Assembly (NCBI GenBank): GCA_902527525.1
Contig: CABZOW010000007.1
Coordinates: 1 to 45,330 of the forward strand
DNA from: an uncultured Alphaproteobacteria bacterium
GTDB taxonomy: Bacteria > Pseudomonadota > Alphaproteobacteria > HIMB59
Length of the DNA stretch: 45,330 nt
Direction of reading: 5' to 3'
How positions within the stretch are numbered: the stretch's first letter is position 1; each line of letters begins with the position of its first letter. Of this stretch, positions 1 to 10,190 are shown one piece after another. The position numbers and the translations under genes are program-made. Below the pieces are notes generated by a model that was given only the letters and a program-made list of their open reading frames with translations, made no database searches and was not told where the DNA came from.

Positions 1-1
1 T

Positions 2-289
2 GAGAACTTCATTATTAATAAGAATTCAAAATTTATAGCTAAAATCAAATCTTCTAAAAGTAAAATTTCATTGAGAATTTCTTCAAACCAACCAGGTGTA
101 CAATTTTATACTGGTCAACATTTAAAATACTCTACTGATCGTAAGACAATTAAAAAATATCAAGGAATGTGTTTTGAAACACAGGGATTTCCTAATGCAC
201 CAAATAATTCAAAATTTCCATCAACTCGATTAGATCCATCACAAACTTATAAGCACAATATAAAGTTTGAGATTGAAGAGATTAAATAA
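2..289 (+). CDS. Aldose 1-epimerase (galactose mutarotase), C-terminal part, 5' truncated by the window edge
   Basis: Frame is open from position 2 to the stop at 289; protein ends ...SNQPGVQFYTGQ...GMCFETQGFPNAPNNSKFPSTRLDPSQTY, typical of the GalM C-terminus. Confidence 0.85.
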   Translation, partial: ENFIINKNSKFIAKIKSSKSKISLRISSNQPGVQFYTGQHLKYSTDRKTIKKYQGMCFETQGFPNAPNNSKFPSTRLDPSQTYKHNIKFEIEEIK

Positions 290-1294
290 CTATTCTTGTT
301 TTTTTCTAAGTTTTATATTAAGTGAGTCAAAGAATATTTGAGGCACATTGAAAGCAAAGTTATTTAACAATGCAACAGAACTAACTTGCATTTGGTTTCC
401 GTCTAACAATGGATCAATAAATTTTGATATTTGAATTTCATCATCAATATAATTCCAATTAAAAGTGGCATGAACTCCTTTGCCATCTATATCGTAAAGA
501 TTTACAAAAATTATTGTTCCATTATTAAGAGTAAATCTAGTCTTTAAATCTGGAGAGTTAGGTAAATCAGACTTAAGAATAAAACCATTATGTTGTAAAT
601 CTGTTAATATATTTTGAGCATCAATAATTTTATCATCATCAATTTCATTGAATTGAGAAGTCAAATTTGTATGTATAAATTTTCCATCAACTGTATTTAA
701 ATTGATCATATTTTGATTATATATTTGAATTGATTTGATTTGAGATTTTCCAATATTAATTAAATCCGTCGGTACCCAATAAAAATCAGATACATCAGCA
801 GTTAAATTTGTTGAAACTAGATAAGATTGATTGGAGTCAGATGCTTTTATGTAGGATCCTGGGATATTGTAATTGTAAATACCAATATCTAGTGAATATA
901 ATACCTCATTATTTTTAGATTTTAATAATAACTGCATTTTATTTTCATCATCTAGACCTAATTTGTATAAAAGATCATCACGATTAGTTTTGGCATCTAA
1001 TATATTTGCTTCACGAAGTTGAATAAAAAACCTACTTAAAAGTTCAGTATTTGCTGGAAAATTATTTGAGCTTGAGATTAGCCATTGATTATCAATATTT
1101 TCAATAACAGATTTTCCATTTTGATTAGAAAATTCAATGTAGGATATTTCTGGCAAGACATCATCAAAACTTGGAAATAATAATTCAGATGATGAGTTTC
1201 TAGAGGTATTTTTGCCATCAAAATACATACCAAGTGCAACAACAAAAAAACCAAAAGATAACAAAACCAATATTTTTAAATTTTTAATATACAT
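290..1294 (-). CDS. DUF4340-like membrane-anchored protein associated with a Gld-type ABC module
   Basis: 334 aa, N-terminal TM, position directly downstream of a GldG-like gene; DUF4340-like layout. Confidence 0.6.
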   Translation of the reverse strand: MYIKNLKILVLLSFGFFVVALGMYFDGKNTSRNSSSELLFPSFDDVLPEISYIEFSNQNGKSVIENIDNQWLISSSNNFPANTELLSRFFIQLREANILDAKTNRDDLLYKLGLDDENKMQLLLKSKNNEVLYSLDIGIYNYNIPGSYIKASDSNQSYLVSTNLTADVSDFYWVPTDLINIGKSQIKSIQIYNQNMINLNTVDGKFIHTNLTSQFNEIDDDKIIDAQNILTDLQHNGFILKSDLPNSPDLKTRFTLNNGTIIFVNLYDIDGKGVHATFNWNYIDDEIQISKFIDPLLDGNQMQVSSVALLNNFAFNVPQIFFDSLNIKLRKKQE

Positions 1295-3130
1295 CTATCT
1301 GCTTTTTCTTTTTCTGATACCGAGTTGTCTTGGAATAAAAAACATTAGTAGAATTAAAAGAACAGGGATTAAAAAAGTATTTAATATGTTTATTTGATTT
1401 GCTAATCGATCTATGTCTTTACTTAAATTTCTTCTAACTTCTCTTAGTTGTTTACGAGTATTTTCTACTTGTAATTGAAAATTTGCTAATTCCATTAATT
1501 GTTTGTCAGATAAATTGACACTTTCTACATCTCTACCGCCTGATAAATTTTGAATTTGATTTAATGTATTATCAAGTTGAGCTTGTAATTGCTGTTCCTG
1601 TCCTAGATACATCTGTTCAGCTTCTGCTTGAAGTTTTTGAACTACAACAAACGGTCTAAAAGGAGCCTCTTTGTTTCTCAGATCAATAAATTCGTCATAA
1701 CCTGTCATTGAGTCAAATACATTTGTAACTAAACTTCCATTATCAGATGTTGCCTCTATTACATTGGTATCTAAAAACTTTTGAATTCTTGCCCAAAAGG
1801 CATTTCTTATAAAATCAGCGTCACTGAAAACTACCACATTTATATTTTTTGAAGATGTTTCTAAATGATTATCATTTTTAAATTCAAAATCATTAAAATT
1901 ACTTTTTGCGATACCATTTAATTTTACTCCAAAGTCATAGCTAATTCCTGTTGGCTGAAAATTATTAATGAGCTTAATTGGATCATGTACCTCTTTCATA
2001 GGTAGATCCATTGTTACCTCACTGGAGGACATAATAGGAGTGTAAGAAATTTCACTTTCATCATTTAATGGGGAAAGACCACCTGGAGACACAAGTCTAA
2101 TTAATGATAAACCGTCTCCAATTTCTTCAGCTTGATTAATGAACTGTCCTCTGACTTCAGGCCAATTCAATTTCAACATAGTTTGCAAAGATGTATTTTC
2201 AGTTATGTTTTGTTGTGTTTGCAGTCTTGTAGCTTGAGCACCATCTAAAATAACATTGCTATTATAGTTAATATTGAGGGTTTTTAAGACATTTTCTAAA
2301 TTTGATGATTTATTTGAATGGTCATTTTTCTCAAAAAATGGATCAACAAAAATAACTGATTTTCCACCATTCAAGATGAATTGTTCAACTGCATATTCAG
2401 TTTTGTCACTAATGTCAGAGGGGTGATAAACTATCAATAAGTCTATGCCTTCAAAACTCTCTACGTCTGTATCTAAAAACTCAAAATCATAAAAATAACT
2501 AAGCTCCTCAAGTATTGTGTATTCTCCTTGTCCAAGTTGATTATTTGGCATCATTGGTGGTGTAGTGTCCACCCATGATAAAAAACCAATCATTGGTTTT
2601 TTTGATCTATTAAGTTTGTATACAATGTCAGTTAATTGTTTTTCTAATGTGCCAGCTTTTGAGGGATCAAAAAATGGAACAGTTTCTATGTCATCTGTTG
2701 TATTTGAAGCTATTAATCCAAAATATACTTTTGACCCTTCTTGATCTATAGGAAAGCCCTGCACACCATATCTATTTACATAATCTTCATCATCTGAATA
2801 AGGCTCTGGTTCAATAAAGTTTAATTCAATTTTACCTGAGGCTAGATCTGAATATCTGTTTAAAAGACCTTGAACTTGATTAGCGTAATTTTGGATAATC
2901 GGAATATTTTTAGATAAGTCTCTGCTATATACAAAATTAATTTTTATTGGCTCTTCTATTTCGTCTATAACTCTCTTAGTACCACTTGAAAGAGTAAAAG
3001 TTTTGGTAGAGGTAAAATCAACTCCCAAATTAAAATTGATTTTTTGGATTATGAAATTAAAGGACAAAAATAAAATAACAGTACTTAGTATAGATACTAT
3101 AAGATAGTTTTTTTGTAAAAATTTATTCAT
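1295..3130 (-). CDS. GldG-like ABC-type uncharacterised transport system auxiliary component
   Basis: Long periplasmic domain flanked by N- and C-terminal TMs; ORF track starts at 3172 but Met15 (MNKFLQKNYL) at 3130 overlaps the upstream stop (TAATG), a likelier start. Confidence 0.75.
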   Translation of the reverse strand: MNKFLQKNYLIVSILSTVILFLSFNFIIQKINFNLGVDFTSTKTFTLSSGTKRVIDEIEEPIKINFVYSRDLSKNIPIIQNYANQVQGLLNRYSDLASGKIELNFIEPEPYSDDEDYVNRYGVQGFPIDQEGSKVYFGLIASNTTDDIETVPFFDPSKAGTLEKQLTDIVYKLNRSKKPMIGFLSWVDTTPPMMPNNQLGQGEYTILEELSYFYDFEFLDTDVESFEGIDLLIVYHPSDISDKTEYAVEQFILNGGKSVIFVDPFFEKNDHSNKSSNLENVLKTLNINYNSNVILDGAQATRLQTQQNITENTSLQTMLKLNWPEVRGQFINQAEEIGDGLSLIRLVSPGGLSPLNDESEISYTPIMSSSEVTMDLPMKEVHDPIKLINNFQPTGISYDFGVKLNGIAKSNFNDFEFKNDNHLETSSKNINVVVFSDADFIRNAFWARIQKFLDTNVIEATSDNGSLVTNVFDSMTGYDEFIDLRNKEAPFRPFVVVQKLQAEAEQMYLGQEQQLQAQLDNTLNQIQNLSGGRDVESVNLSDKQLMELANFQLQVENTRKQLREVRRNLSKDIDRLANQINILNTFLIPVLLILLMFFIPRQLGIRKRKSR

Positions 3131-3849
3131 TAGTCTCGATTTAAAAATTTTATAATTGTTAAATAATTCCAAAGAGCAATAAAGGATAAAAAGAAAAACA
3201 ATCCTTTAATTGAGAAGAAACCCGTTTGGATACTTGAGAAGTGAGTCAAAAAGCTAAAACTAGAAATGAGTTCTACTATTTCAATAGGTAAAATCCCAGT
3301 TATAAAATTAATCATAAGAGGAAACCCACTTATGGTAAAAAGAAATGAGACTAAAATAGATAAAATAAAGGCAATTATTTGATTGTTAGTTAACGAAGAA
3401 AAGAAAATTCCAAGAGAGACATAAGCACCTGCCATTATAATAACACCAAGATATTGGCCAATAATTACAAGGTTATCAGGGTTTCCAAGATAATTTACTG
3501 TAATCCAAATAGGAAACGTCAAAACAACAGAGAATACAACAAAAGCCCAAGTTGCAAAAAATTTACTCAACACTATCTTCCACAAAGGAATTGGTAAAGT
3601 CATTAATAATTCAATAGTACCAAGTCTTTTTTCCTCGGACCAACTTTTCATAGTAACTGCAGAGACAAAGAAAATAAAAACCCATGGAATAAAACTAAAA
3701 AAAACCGTTAAGTCTGCAACTCCTGAGGAGAAAAAAGAGCCAAAGTAAAATGTCAAGGACATAGAGGTCAAAATAAATATTGCAGTAAAAATATAGGCGA
3801 CAGGAGTAATAAAATATAATTTAAGTTCTCTTTTAATTAGCGCCAACAT
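3130..3849 (-). CDS. ABC-2 type permease (GldF-like)
   Basis: 6-TM protein with SWSEEKRLGTIELLMTLPI motif typical of ABC-2 permeases. Confidence 0.85.
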   Translation of the reverse strand: MLALIKRELKLYFITPVAYIFTAIFILTSMSLTFYFGSFFSSGVADLTVFFSFIPWVFIFFVSAVTMKSWSEEKRLGTIELLMTLPIPLWKIVLSKFFATWAFVVFSVVLTFPIWITVNYLGNPDNLVIIGQYLGVIIMAGAYVSLGIFFSSLTNNQIIAFILSILVSFLFTISGFPLMINFITGILPIEIVELISSFSFLTHFSSIQTGFFSIKGLFFFLSFIALWNYLTIIKFLNRD

Positions 3850-4550
3850 TAGCTTACTAACTTTCTAAATTTTTCATCTAGGGATTTACCAATTTTTTTC
3901 TTAAGCTGTGCTGGAGTTCCCTCAAAGACTTTTTGTCCATCGTTAATAATCAGACACTTATTACAAACCTCTGGGACTTCATCAAGAATGTGTGTAGAAA
4001 TAATAATTGCTTTTGTTTTAGATAATTTTTTAATTAATTTTCTTACTTCAAATTTTTGAAGAGGATCCAATCCATCAGTTGGCTCATCTAAGATCAGTAA
4101 TTTGGGATTATGTATAAGAGCCTGTGCAATTCCAACACGTCTTTTAAAACCTTTTGATAAAGTTTCAATGGGAACATCTTTTACTTCTTCTAGTTGTAGA
4201 TCATTAATTACTTTTTTGATTGCTGCTTTTGAATTTTTTATATTTCTTACTTGGCAAACGTAGTCTAGGTAAAGATATGGCGAAAAGTCCAAATAAAGGG
4301 GAACACCTTCAGGTAAGTAGCCAATCATTGACTTTGTGTGAATGGGATCTATTTCAATGTCCTTATTGTTTATGATAACGTTTCCACTGTCAGATTTCAG
4401 ATAACCTGTTATTACCCTCATAGAAGTTGTTTTGCCAGCACCATTAGGTCCAAGGAACCCCATCACATCACCAACTTTGACCTCAAAAGAGAGTTTATTA
4501 ATGGCAGTAAAAGCGCCAAAATTTTTAGAAATATCTATTACACTTAACAT
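3849..4550 (-). CDS. ABC transporter ATP-binding protein (GldA-like)
   Basis: Walker A GPNGAGKTT, signature LSKGFKRRVG, Walker B LLILDEP. Confidence 0.95.
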   Translation of the reverse strand: MLSVIDISKNFGAFTAINKLSFEVKVGDVMGFLGPNGAGKTTSMRVITGYLKSDSGNVIINNKDIEIDPIHTKSMIGYLPEGVPLYLDFSPYLYLDYVCQVRNIKNSKAAIKKVINDLQLEEVKDVPIETLSKGFKRRVGIAQALIHNPKLLILDEPTDGLDPLQKFEVRKLIKKLSKTKAIIISTHILDEVPEVCNKCLIINDGQKVFEGTPAQLKKKIGKSLDEKFRKLVS

Positions 4551-4624
4551 TTTTTCATATTATTTAGTTTAAAATCTTAATAATTCAAGGTGATAAATTT
4601 ACCATCTCTTATCAGATGAAGTTT

Positions 4625-5788
4625 TTACCATGCAGACCTATAAATATCAAAAGCATCTTTTTCAGATATTTCTCTTGGATTATTGATTAGTAATCGGGTT
4701 TGTTTCATAGCATCTCTAGCCATTGTTTCGCATGCAGTTTCAGGGATGTCGAGATCTCTTAATCTTTGTTCTAAACCTAATTCGCTTGATAGATCCGACA
4801 ACTTTTCAATGAATTTTGAAGAAATATCTTGAGTGCTGGTGCTTGTATCAATATCTGGAAAAACAATTGGGGCTATTTCACTGTAAAGTTTTGATGCATT
4901 TTGATCAGATATATTAAATCTTAACACATATGGCAGGACAAGTGCGTTGGAAAGACCGTGAGGGACATGATAAGTCCCTCCAATCGGATATGCCAAAGCA
5001 TGAACGCCGGCAACTGGAGAGTTTCCAAAGGAGACACCTGCTAACATAGAGCCAACAAGCATATTTGATCTTGCTTCAATATCCTTTCCGTTAATGACAG
5101 CTTGTCTTATTGAACTACCTAAAAGCTTCAATGCTTCCTTTGCAAGTGTTCGGGAGATCAAATTATTGTTCACACTTTTTGAAGCATAAGACTCTATCGC
5201 GTGGACCATTGCATCAATACCAGTAGCAGCAGTAATGTGAGGGGGAAGGCCGATTGTTAATGATGGATCAAGAATTGCAAGGTCTGGAAGTATAATAGGA
5301 GAGGAAACTCCTTTTTTTTCTAAATCTTCTTGTGTGATAATAGAAATTGGAGTTACTTCAGAACCAGTACCAGAAGTTGTTGGGTAAAGAGCAAGAGGGA
5401 GCCTAGGCCCTTTAGCATTAGCCACTCCCCAAGCTTCATGAATATTTTCGTCTGAGCCAATCAAAAGTGCAGTTAATTTTGATACGTCCATTGATGATCC
5501 ACCACCAAATCCAATTACACCTGTTGCATTAAAATCTCTTCCCTGTTGAACACAATTCATAAGTGTTTTTATAGATGGGTCAGCTTCAACATTATCAAAA
5601 ATTAAAATTTCAGAGTATTTTTGAAGCTCAGTAATTGTTTTTTCGTTTAATCCAATTTTTACTAAACCCGGATCAGTAACAAATAGTATTTTGTTACCAA
5701 GTTTTTTAGAGACTTCCTCTGCTGTGCTTACTGAATAATCACTTCCAAATCTTATTCCAGGAGTAGTATTGAATTGAAACGCTTTCAC
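4625..5788 (-). CDS. Iron-containing alcohol dehydrogenase
   Basis: GGGSSMDVSK nucleotide motif, TTSGTGSEVTP, metal-site MVHAIESY and GVHALAYPIGGTYHVPHG. Confidence 0.95.
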   Translation of the reverse strand: MKAFQFNTTPGIRFGSDYSVSTAEEVSKKLGNKILFVTDPGLVKIGLNEKTITELQKYSEILIFDNVEADPSIKTLMNCVQQGRDFNATGVIGFGGGSSMDVSKLTALLIGSDENIHEAWGVANAKGPRLPLALYPTTSGTGSEVTPISIITQEDLEKKGVSSPIILPDLAILDPSLTIGLPPHITAATGIDAMVHAIESYASKSVNNNLISRTLAKEALKLLGSSIRQAVINGKDIEARSNMLVGSMLAGVSFGNSPVAGVHALAYPIGGTYHVPHGLSNALVLPYVLRFNISDQNASKLYSEIAPIVFPDIDTSTSTQDISSKFIEKLSDLSSELGLEQRLRDLDIPETACETMARDAMKQTRLLINNPREISEKDAFDIYRSAW

Positions 5789-5917
5789 GATAGCAATATA
5801 AATGATATGGGGTTTATTTCCTATATAATTTTAAGAAACCTATTATAAGAACCTATCAACCCACAACTTTTTTTTAATAAGGCTTTCTTAAGAGTTTTTT
5901 ACTTTTATACTTGAATT

Positions 5918-6556
5918 GTGTCTAAGGTTATTACCATCGCTCAACAAAAAGGAGGCTCTGGAAAAACCACTATAGCTGCAAATTTAGCTGCCGTTTATTC
6001 TCTAAAAAATAATTTATCTACAACATTACTCGACACAGACCCTCAAGGTAGTTTAGGTAAGTGGTTTCTTACCAGAAATGAAAAACTTAAAAATAAAAAT
6101 ACGATTCAGTTTAAAACAGCAAGCCTTTGGGGCGCCCAGTATGAGGCTAAATCACTAAAAGAAAAATCTGATTTAGTAATAATTGATACTCCTCCCAAAA
6201 TTGATGCTGATGGAAGACCAGCAATTGAAATAGCTGACCTTGTTATTATACCAATATCTCCCTCTCAAGTAGATTTTTGGGCCACGGAGTCCATAATTGA
6301 GTTAGCAAAAAGAGAAAAAAGAGAAATATTAATTCTTATTAATAGAGCAAATGCTAAATCTAAACTTATTCAAGAAGCACATAAATTTGTTAATAAAATG
6401 AATGTTAAAAAAGCAAAGACGATTTTGGGTAATAGACAAATATTTGTATCAACTATGGGATTAGGGTTAACAGTAGTAGAAAAACAAAGAACAGGAAAAG
6501 GGTGTTTAGAAATGTTGGCTCTAGCAAAAGAGATACAGTCATTCCTGAAATTTTAA
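5918..6556 (+). CDS. ParA/MinD-family ATPase (orphan)
   Basis: GTG start; deviant Walker A KGGSGKTT, DTDPQGS, IIDTPP. Confidence 0.9.
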   Translation: MSKVITIAQQKGGSGKTTIAANLAAVYSLKNNLSTTLLDTDPQGSLGKWFLTRNEKLKNKNTIQFKTASLWGAQYEAKSLKEKSDLVIIDTPPKIDADGRPAIEIADLVIIPISPSQVDFWATESIIELAKREKREILILINRANAKSKLIQEAHKFVNKMNVKKAKTILGNRQIFVSTMGLGLTVVEKQRTGKGCLEMLALAKEIQSFLKF

Positions 6557-6571
6557 ATTTTAATAAATTAG

Positions 6572-7021
6572 ATGAATGAAGAAATAGATAACGGACAACT
6601 CCATGACATATGCTCAAGATTATTGAAAGGTTTTATTAATTGGATTGAAATAAATGACAGCAAAGAAAAAGCATCAATTCTCGATAATGCATTCCAATTT
6701 AAAACATCTATCCTAGAACAAGATAAATCAACGCTTCAAAAAAAATACTTTACATCACCACAGAATTTATCAAAAAAAGAAGCTGATGTTCTCTTACTAC
6801 AGTGGAAAGATACTTTTTCCACATTAGTCAATTCAAATGTCGATAGACTATCAAAGGACTCTTTTAAGATATGGTTTTTAAGCTTAGCATCATATTCGAT
6901 CCCAGAATTAGAAAAGGATGCAAACGAACTATGGTCAAAACTTTTAGAGGGTGTTGAATATTGTCATAAATTTTCTATCAAAGATGTTCCATATCCGCTC
7001 AACACTATTTCAAAGAACTAA
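6572..7021 (+). CDS. Uncharacterised protein downstream of ParA
   Basis: 149 aa ORF 15 nt after parA, same strand. Confidence 0.6.
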   Translation: MNEEIDNGQLHDICSRLLKGFINWIEINDSKEKASILDNAFQFKTSILEQDKSTLQKKYFTSPQNLSKKEADVLLLQWKDTFSTLVNSNVDRLSKDSFKIWFLSLASYSIPELEKDANELWSKLLEGVEYCHKFSIKDVPYPLNTISKN

Positions 7022-7025
7022 ATCA

Positions 7026-7628
7026 ATGTTAAAATTCCCTATGTTTAAGACATTATTCACGGTTAGCATGTTTTTTTGTTTGAATGCACAATCAAATGAG
7101 CTTTTTGGTTATAAACTTTATGAGGACATTTTAAAATATGAAAATGACGGCAGTATTAAATTAAAGAAAGGTAATATTGAGAGCATCTCTATCAACGAGG
7201 GTAACGTTTTAATAGCAAATAAATATCTTAATGAATACACATTAAAATCAACAAAAACAGGAAATATTTATGAAATTCATGGATCAAATAATCTATTGCA
7301 ATTAAGTCCTGTTGAGTGCCTTGGCATCCAAGATAGTTTTATTAATTCATTTCAAAAGAAAAACATTGAATCATTTCGAACAGAAGTAAGACAATTTCCA
7401 AATAAACTTAAAAGTAAAACAACTTGGGAAATTTATCTTAGCAATAGATCTAACAATAGTGAGTTAATTTTTTCGGTTACTTGTGACTATAGCTTTAATA
7501 ATAGGAGAATGGATATAATTTTAAGTGATGGCAATTATTTAAGTGATGAAAATTCAAAGTATGAAAATTTACTTGATGAAAATAAAGAAAATATTTCTAA
7601 AGAAGAAATTGATACTAGTGGAATTTAG
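7026..7628 (+). CDS. Uncharacterised exported protein
   Basis: ATG at 7026 gives a hydrophobic signal-like N-terminus (MLKFPMFKTLFTVSMFFCLNAQS); ORF track has an upstream start at 6951 overlapping the previous gene. Confidence 0.6.
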   Translation: MLKFPMFKTLFTVSMFFCLNAQSNELFGYKLYEDILKYENDGSIKLKKGNIESISINEGNVLIANKYLNEYTLKSTKTGNIYEIHGSNNLLQLSPVECLGIQDSFINSFQKKNIESFRTEVRQFPNKLKSKTTWEIYLSNRSNNSELIFSVTCDYSFNNRRMDIILSDGNYLSDENSKYENLLDENKENISKEEIDTSGI

Positions 7629-7842
7629 TAACTAAAGATAACATATTGATAATTATATAAGACTTTATGTCAGATTTGAGTTGATCATAAGTCTCAGGTA
7701 ATTTATCACTAAGCTGGAAAGCAAAGTCTATAATCTCATAAGCTTCCTCTTTCCTCATATAAATCTCATTACATAAATCAATTGCTAGTTTTTCTCTTAC
7801 TAAAATTAAGGCTGCTAAAGATTTTTTTTGATCTCTTACCAT
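7615..7842 (-). CDS. Small uncharacterised protein (75 aa)
   Basis: ORF convergent with 7026..7628, ends adjacent to the next minus-strand gene. Confidence 0.5.
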   Translation of the reverse strand: MVRDQKKSLAALILVREKLAIDLCNEIYMRKEEAYEIIDFAFQLSDKLPETYDQLKSDIKSYIIINMLSLVTKFH

Positions 7843-7843
7843 A

Positions 7844-8344
7844 TTAGTCTTTTTTTGTAGGCTTCTTGAGTTTCATCCCAGTTCCACCAAGTTGCATACC
7901 ACCAGAACCTTTACATAAACTTTTCTTTTCCTTGTCACACTTTTCTATCTTCTTCTCTTTTTTCTCTTCTTTTTTGGCAACCTCTTTTTCTTCATTATTT
8001 TTATTAGATTTTTCTGATTGTTTTACAGTTTTAGCATCTGAGGAAGGCTCGACACTTTGAACTGTGTTGACAGATCCAACCTGAATATTGGAAAGCATTT
8101 CTATTATTTGATCTTGTTTTGATTGTTTATCACTCTGTTTTGCTTTCCAAGATTTTGGTAGTTTTAAATCGATACAACTCTCAGAACCACAAAAAAGGAC
8201 ATCCCCAGTTTCATTATCAAATAAAAAACCACCACAATTTTCAACACCTTTTTGAGTGCAATTTGGTATGTGCATCTCATACTCGGCATTCAAATTCAAC
8301 GATAATAATGGCAAACTTATAAGAAGTGCAAAAATATATTTCAT
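7844..8344 (-). CDS. Exported Lys/Glu-rich protein of unknown function
   Basis: Signal peptide MKYIFALLISLPLLSLNLNA when starting at Met7 of the ORF; charged low-complexity KE-rich C-terminal half. Confidence 0.6.
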   Translation of the reverse strand: MKYIFALLISLPLLSLNLNAEYEMHIPNCTQKGVENCGGFLFDNETGDVLFCGSESCIDLKLPKSWKAKQSDKQSKQDQIIEMLSNIQVGSVNTVQSVEPSSDAKTVKQSEKSNKNNEEKEVAKKEEKKEKKIEKCDKEKKSLCKGSGGMQLGGTGMKLKKPTKKD

Positions 8345-8386
8345 TAACTTATAATGTATCATTTGTATAAAAAATTTTTAAATCTT

Positions 8387-9001
8387 TTATTCATATTTAA
8401 AACTCTCACCAGGTAATGTTGATTTCATAAAATCATTCTTAGTAATATTTTCTAACCATTTTTTTAATTTAATATTATTTTCTCCCCAAGTATCAGTAAA
8501 TCTAAAAGATGTGTAGTCTAATGCACATGCAACAGAAATTTGATCAATTGTTAAATTATCAGTTACGAACTCATCATATTTTCCTTCAATCCAATCTATG
8601 GATCTTAAAATTTTTTTCTCATATCGTTCTATAGATATTTGTCTTTGCTCTAATTCTGGTATAGCTGACATCTCTATATAACGATTAACCGCATTTTCCA
8701 TAATTCCATTTGAAACACTTATCATTGTCATACTTTCCCAATAACGATCTTTTGGATATATAGAGTCTTTTTTTGAAATACTATCAAAGTACAAACAAAT
8801 ATTGTCACTGTCTGTGATCGTCTTATCACCAACTATTAAAGTAGGAACTTGTCTTAATGGATTAAATTTATCTAGAAATCTTGATTTATAAATATTTATC
8901 TTTTCTTCTTTATGAGCTACCTCTAATACAAGAGCAGATACTTTACATTTTCTTCCAAAAGGAGAAGTAGGCCCATTATATAGTAAAGGTATATCTGACA
9001 T
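8387..9001 (-). CDS. Glutathione S-transferase family protein
   Basis: N-terminal thioredoxin-like SPFGRKCKVSALVLE, QVPTLIVGDKTITDSDNICLYFD. Confidence 0.85.
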   Translation of the reverse strand: MSDIPLLYNGPTSPFGRKCKVSALVLEVAHKEEKINIYKSRFLDKFNPLRQVPTLIVGDKTITDSDNICLYFDSISKKDSIYPKDRYWESMTMISVSNGIMENAVNRYIEMSAIPELEQRQISIERYEKKILRSIDWIEGKYDEFVTDNLTIDQISVACALDYTSFRFTDTWGENNIKLKKWLENITKNDFMKSTLPGESFKYE

Positions 9002-9232
9002 TTAATCTATGACAATAGCAACAGTACCAGGGCTTACACCCTCTTGATCGCTCCTAATGTTAACTTGAGTTATTGTCCCACTAACTGGTGCGTTATGGTT
9101 GACCTCTGATTTCATAACTTCCATAATAAATAATATATCGCCCTCATTTACTTCATCACCAACTTCAACTAAAACTTTCCATATGTTACCGGGAACCGAA
9201 GTTAAAACTTCTGTAGACATATTATATGACAC
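9002..9232 (-). CDS. Biotin carboxyl carrier protein / biotin-lipoyl domain protein
   Basis: 76 aa single biotinyl domain, biotinylation site context FIMEVMKSE. Confidence 0.85.
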   Translation of the reverse strand: MSYNMSTEVLTSVPGNIWKVLVEVGDEVNEGDILFIMEVMKSEVNHNAPVSGTITQVNIRSDQEGVSPGTVAIVID

Positions 9233-10190
9233 TCCCCATTGAACAGATGGAGGTTTGCTCAGATCTCATCTCCTGAGCGTCTTGCACACTAATTTCTATA
9301 AACTTGAATTTTTCATTTGGTTTTGCTTGTCCTAATTTCCAAAAAGAGGCCGATGGAACAGTAAAAGGCACAATGAATCCACCCATACTAGGCCCATCAT
9401 TAACAAGAATTATCGGTGTTTGACCTGCCAAATTAATACCACCAATAGGATAACCCTGATCGATGATATTTGAGGGTTCATAGCCATGTTCAGGAGATTT
9501 ATTTGTAGCTTTTTCAGTAAAAGTTAATGTGGGTCCATCCAACCTAAATCCAGTGCGATCACTTCTTGCTTGAAGTTTCCACTCTGCATTTAGAAATGTG
9601 TCATATCCTTCGTCGTCAAGCCAATCATCATTTGGCCCCCTAACAACCTCAATTTCCCAAATACCACTATTGCTAATATCTGGAATTGACTCAGTTCTAA
9701 TTTTTCTTCCGATCTTACCATTTGATTGACCTAAAGGAACTCTTTGACCGTCTTTTAAAGCATGACCTTCAATACCACCAACACCTGCTTTGTGAAAAGT
9801 TGATTGAGAGTTTAGCCATTTTTCCGACACAATGCCTCCAGCAAAAGACACGTAAGATCTTGCACCAGATACTGTAAAACCCATTTCAAGAGTTTGTCCA
9901 GATTTTACTAAAACACTCTCCCACATAGGAATTGAAGTACCATTTATTTTGGGTTGCATATCTGCACCACAGACCGCAATGACGTGATCTTTTTCAAATT
10001 TTAAAGTTGGACCAGTGTACTGACACTCAAGTGCTGCAAAACTCTCCTCATTACCTACAAGTAAATTGGCAAGTCGAAAAGACCAACTATCCATTGGCCC
10101 TGAGGGAGGAAACCCTTGGTTAAGATAACCAACTCTCCCGGGATAATCTTGCACTGATGTTTCTAGTCCTTGTTTAATAACTTCAAACAT
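9222..10190 (-). CDS. pxpC: 5-oxoprolinase subunit C-like (KipA/biotin-dependent carboxyltransferase family)
   Basis: VQDYPGRVGYLNQGFPPSGPMDSWSFRLAN and DGPSMGGF motifs. Confidence 0.9.
   Translation of the reverse strand: MFEVIKQGLETSVQDYPGRVGYLNQGFPPSGPMDSWSFRLANLLVGNEESFAALECQYTGPTLKFEKDHVIAVCGADMQPKINGTSIPMWESVLVKSGQTLEMGFTVSGARSYVSFAGGIVSEKWLNSQSTFHKAGVGGIEGHALKDGQRVPLGQSNGKIGRKIRTESIPDISNSGIWEIEVVRGPNDDWLDDEGYDTFLNAEWKLQARSDRTGFRLDGPTLTFTEKATNKSPEHGYEPSNIIDQGYPIGGINLAGQTPIILVNDGPSMGGFIVPFTVPSASFWKLGQAKPNEKFKFIEISVQDAQEMRSEQTSICSMGSVI

Noticed and set aside
7866-8322. Plus-strand ORFs opposite the KE-rich exported protein
   Set aside because: Ser/Phe-rich reverse complement of Lys/Glu-rich sequence; the minus-strand protein has a credible signal peptide and start.
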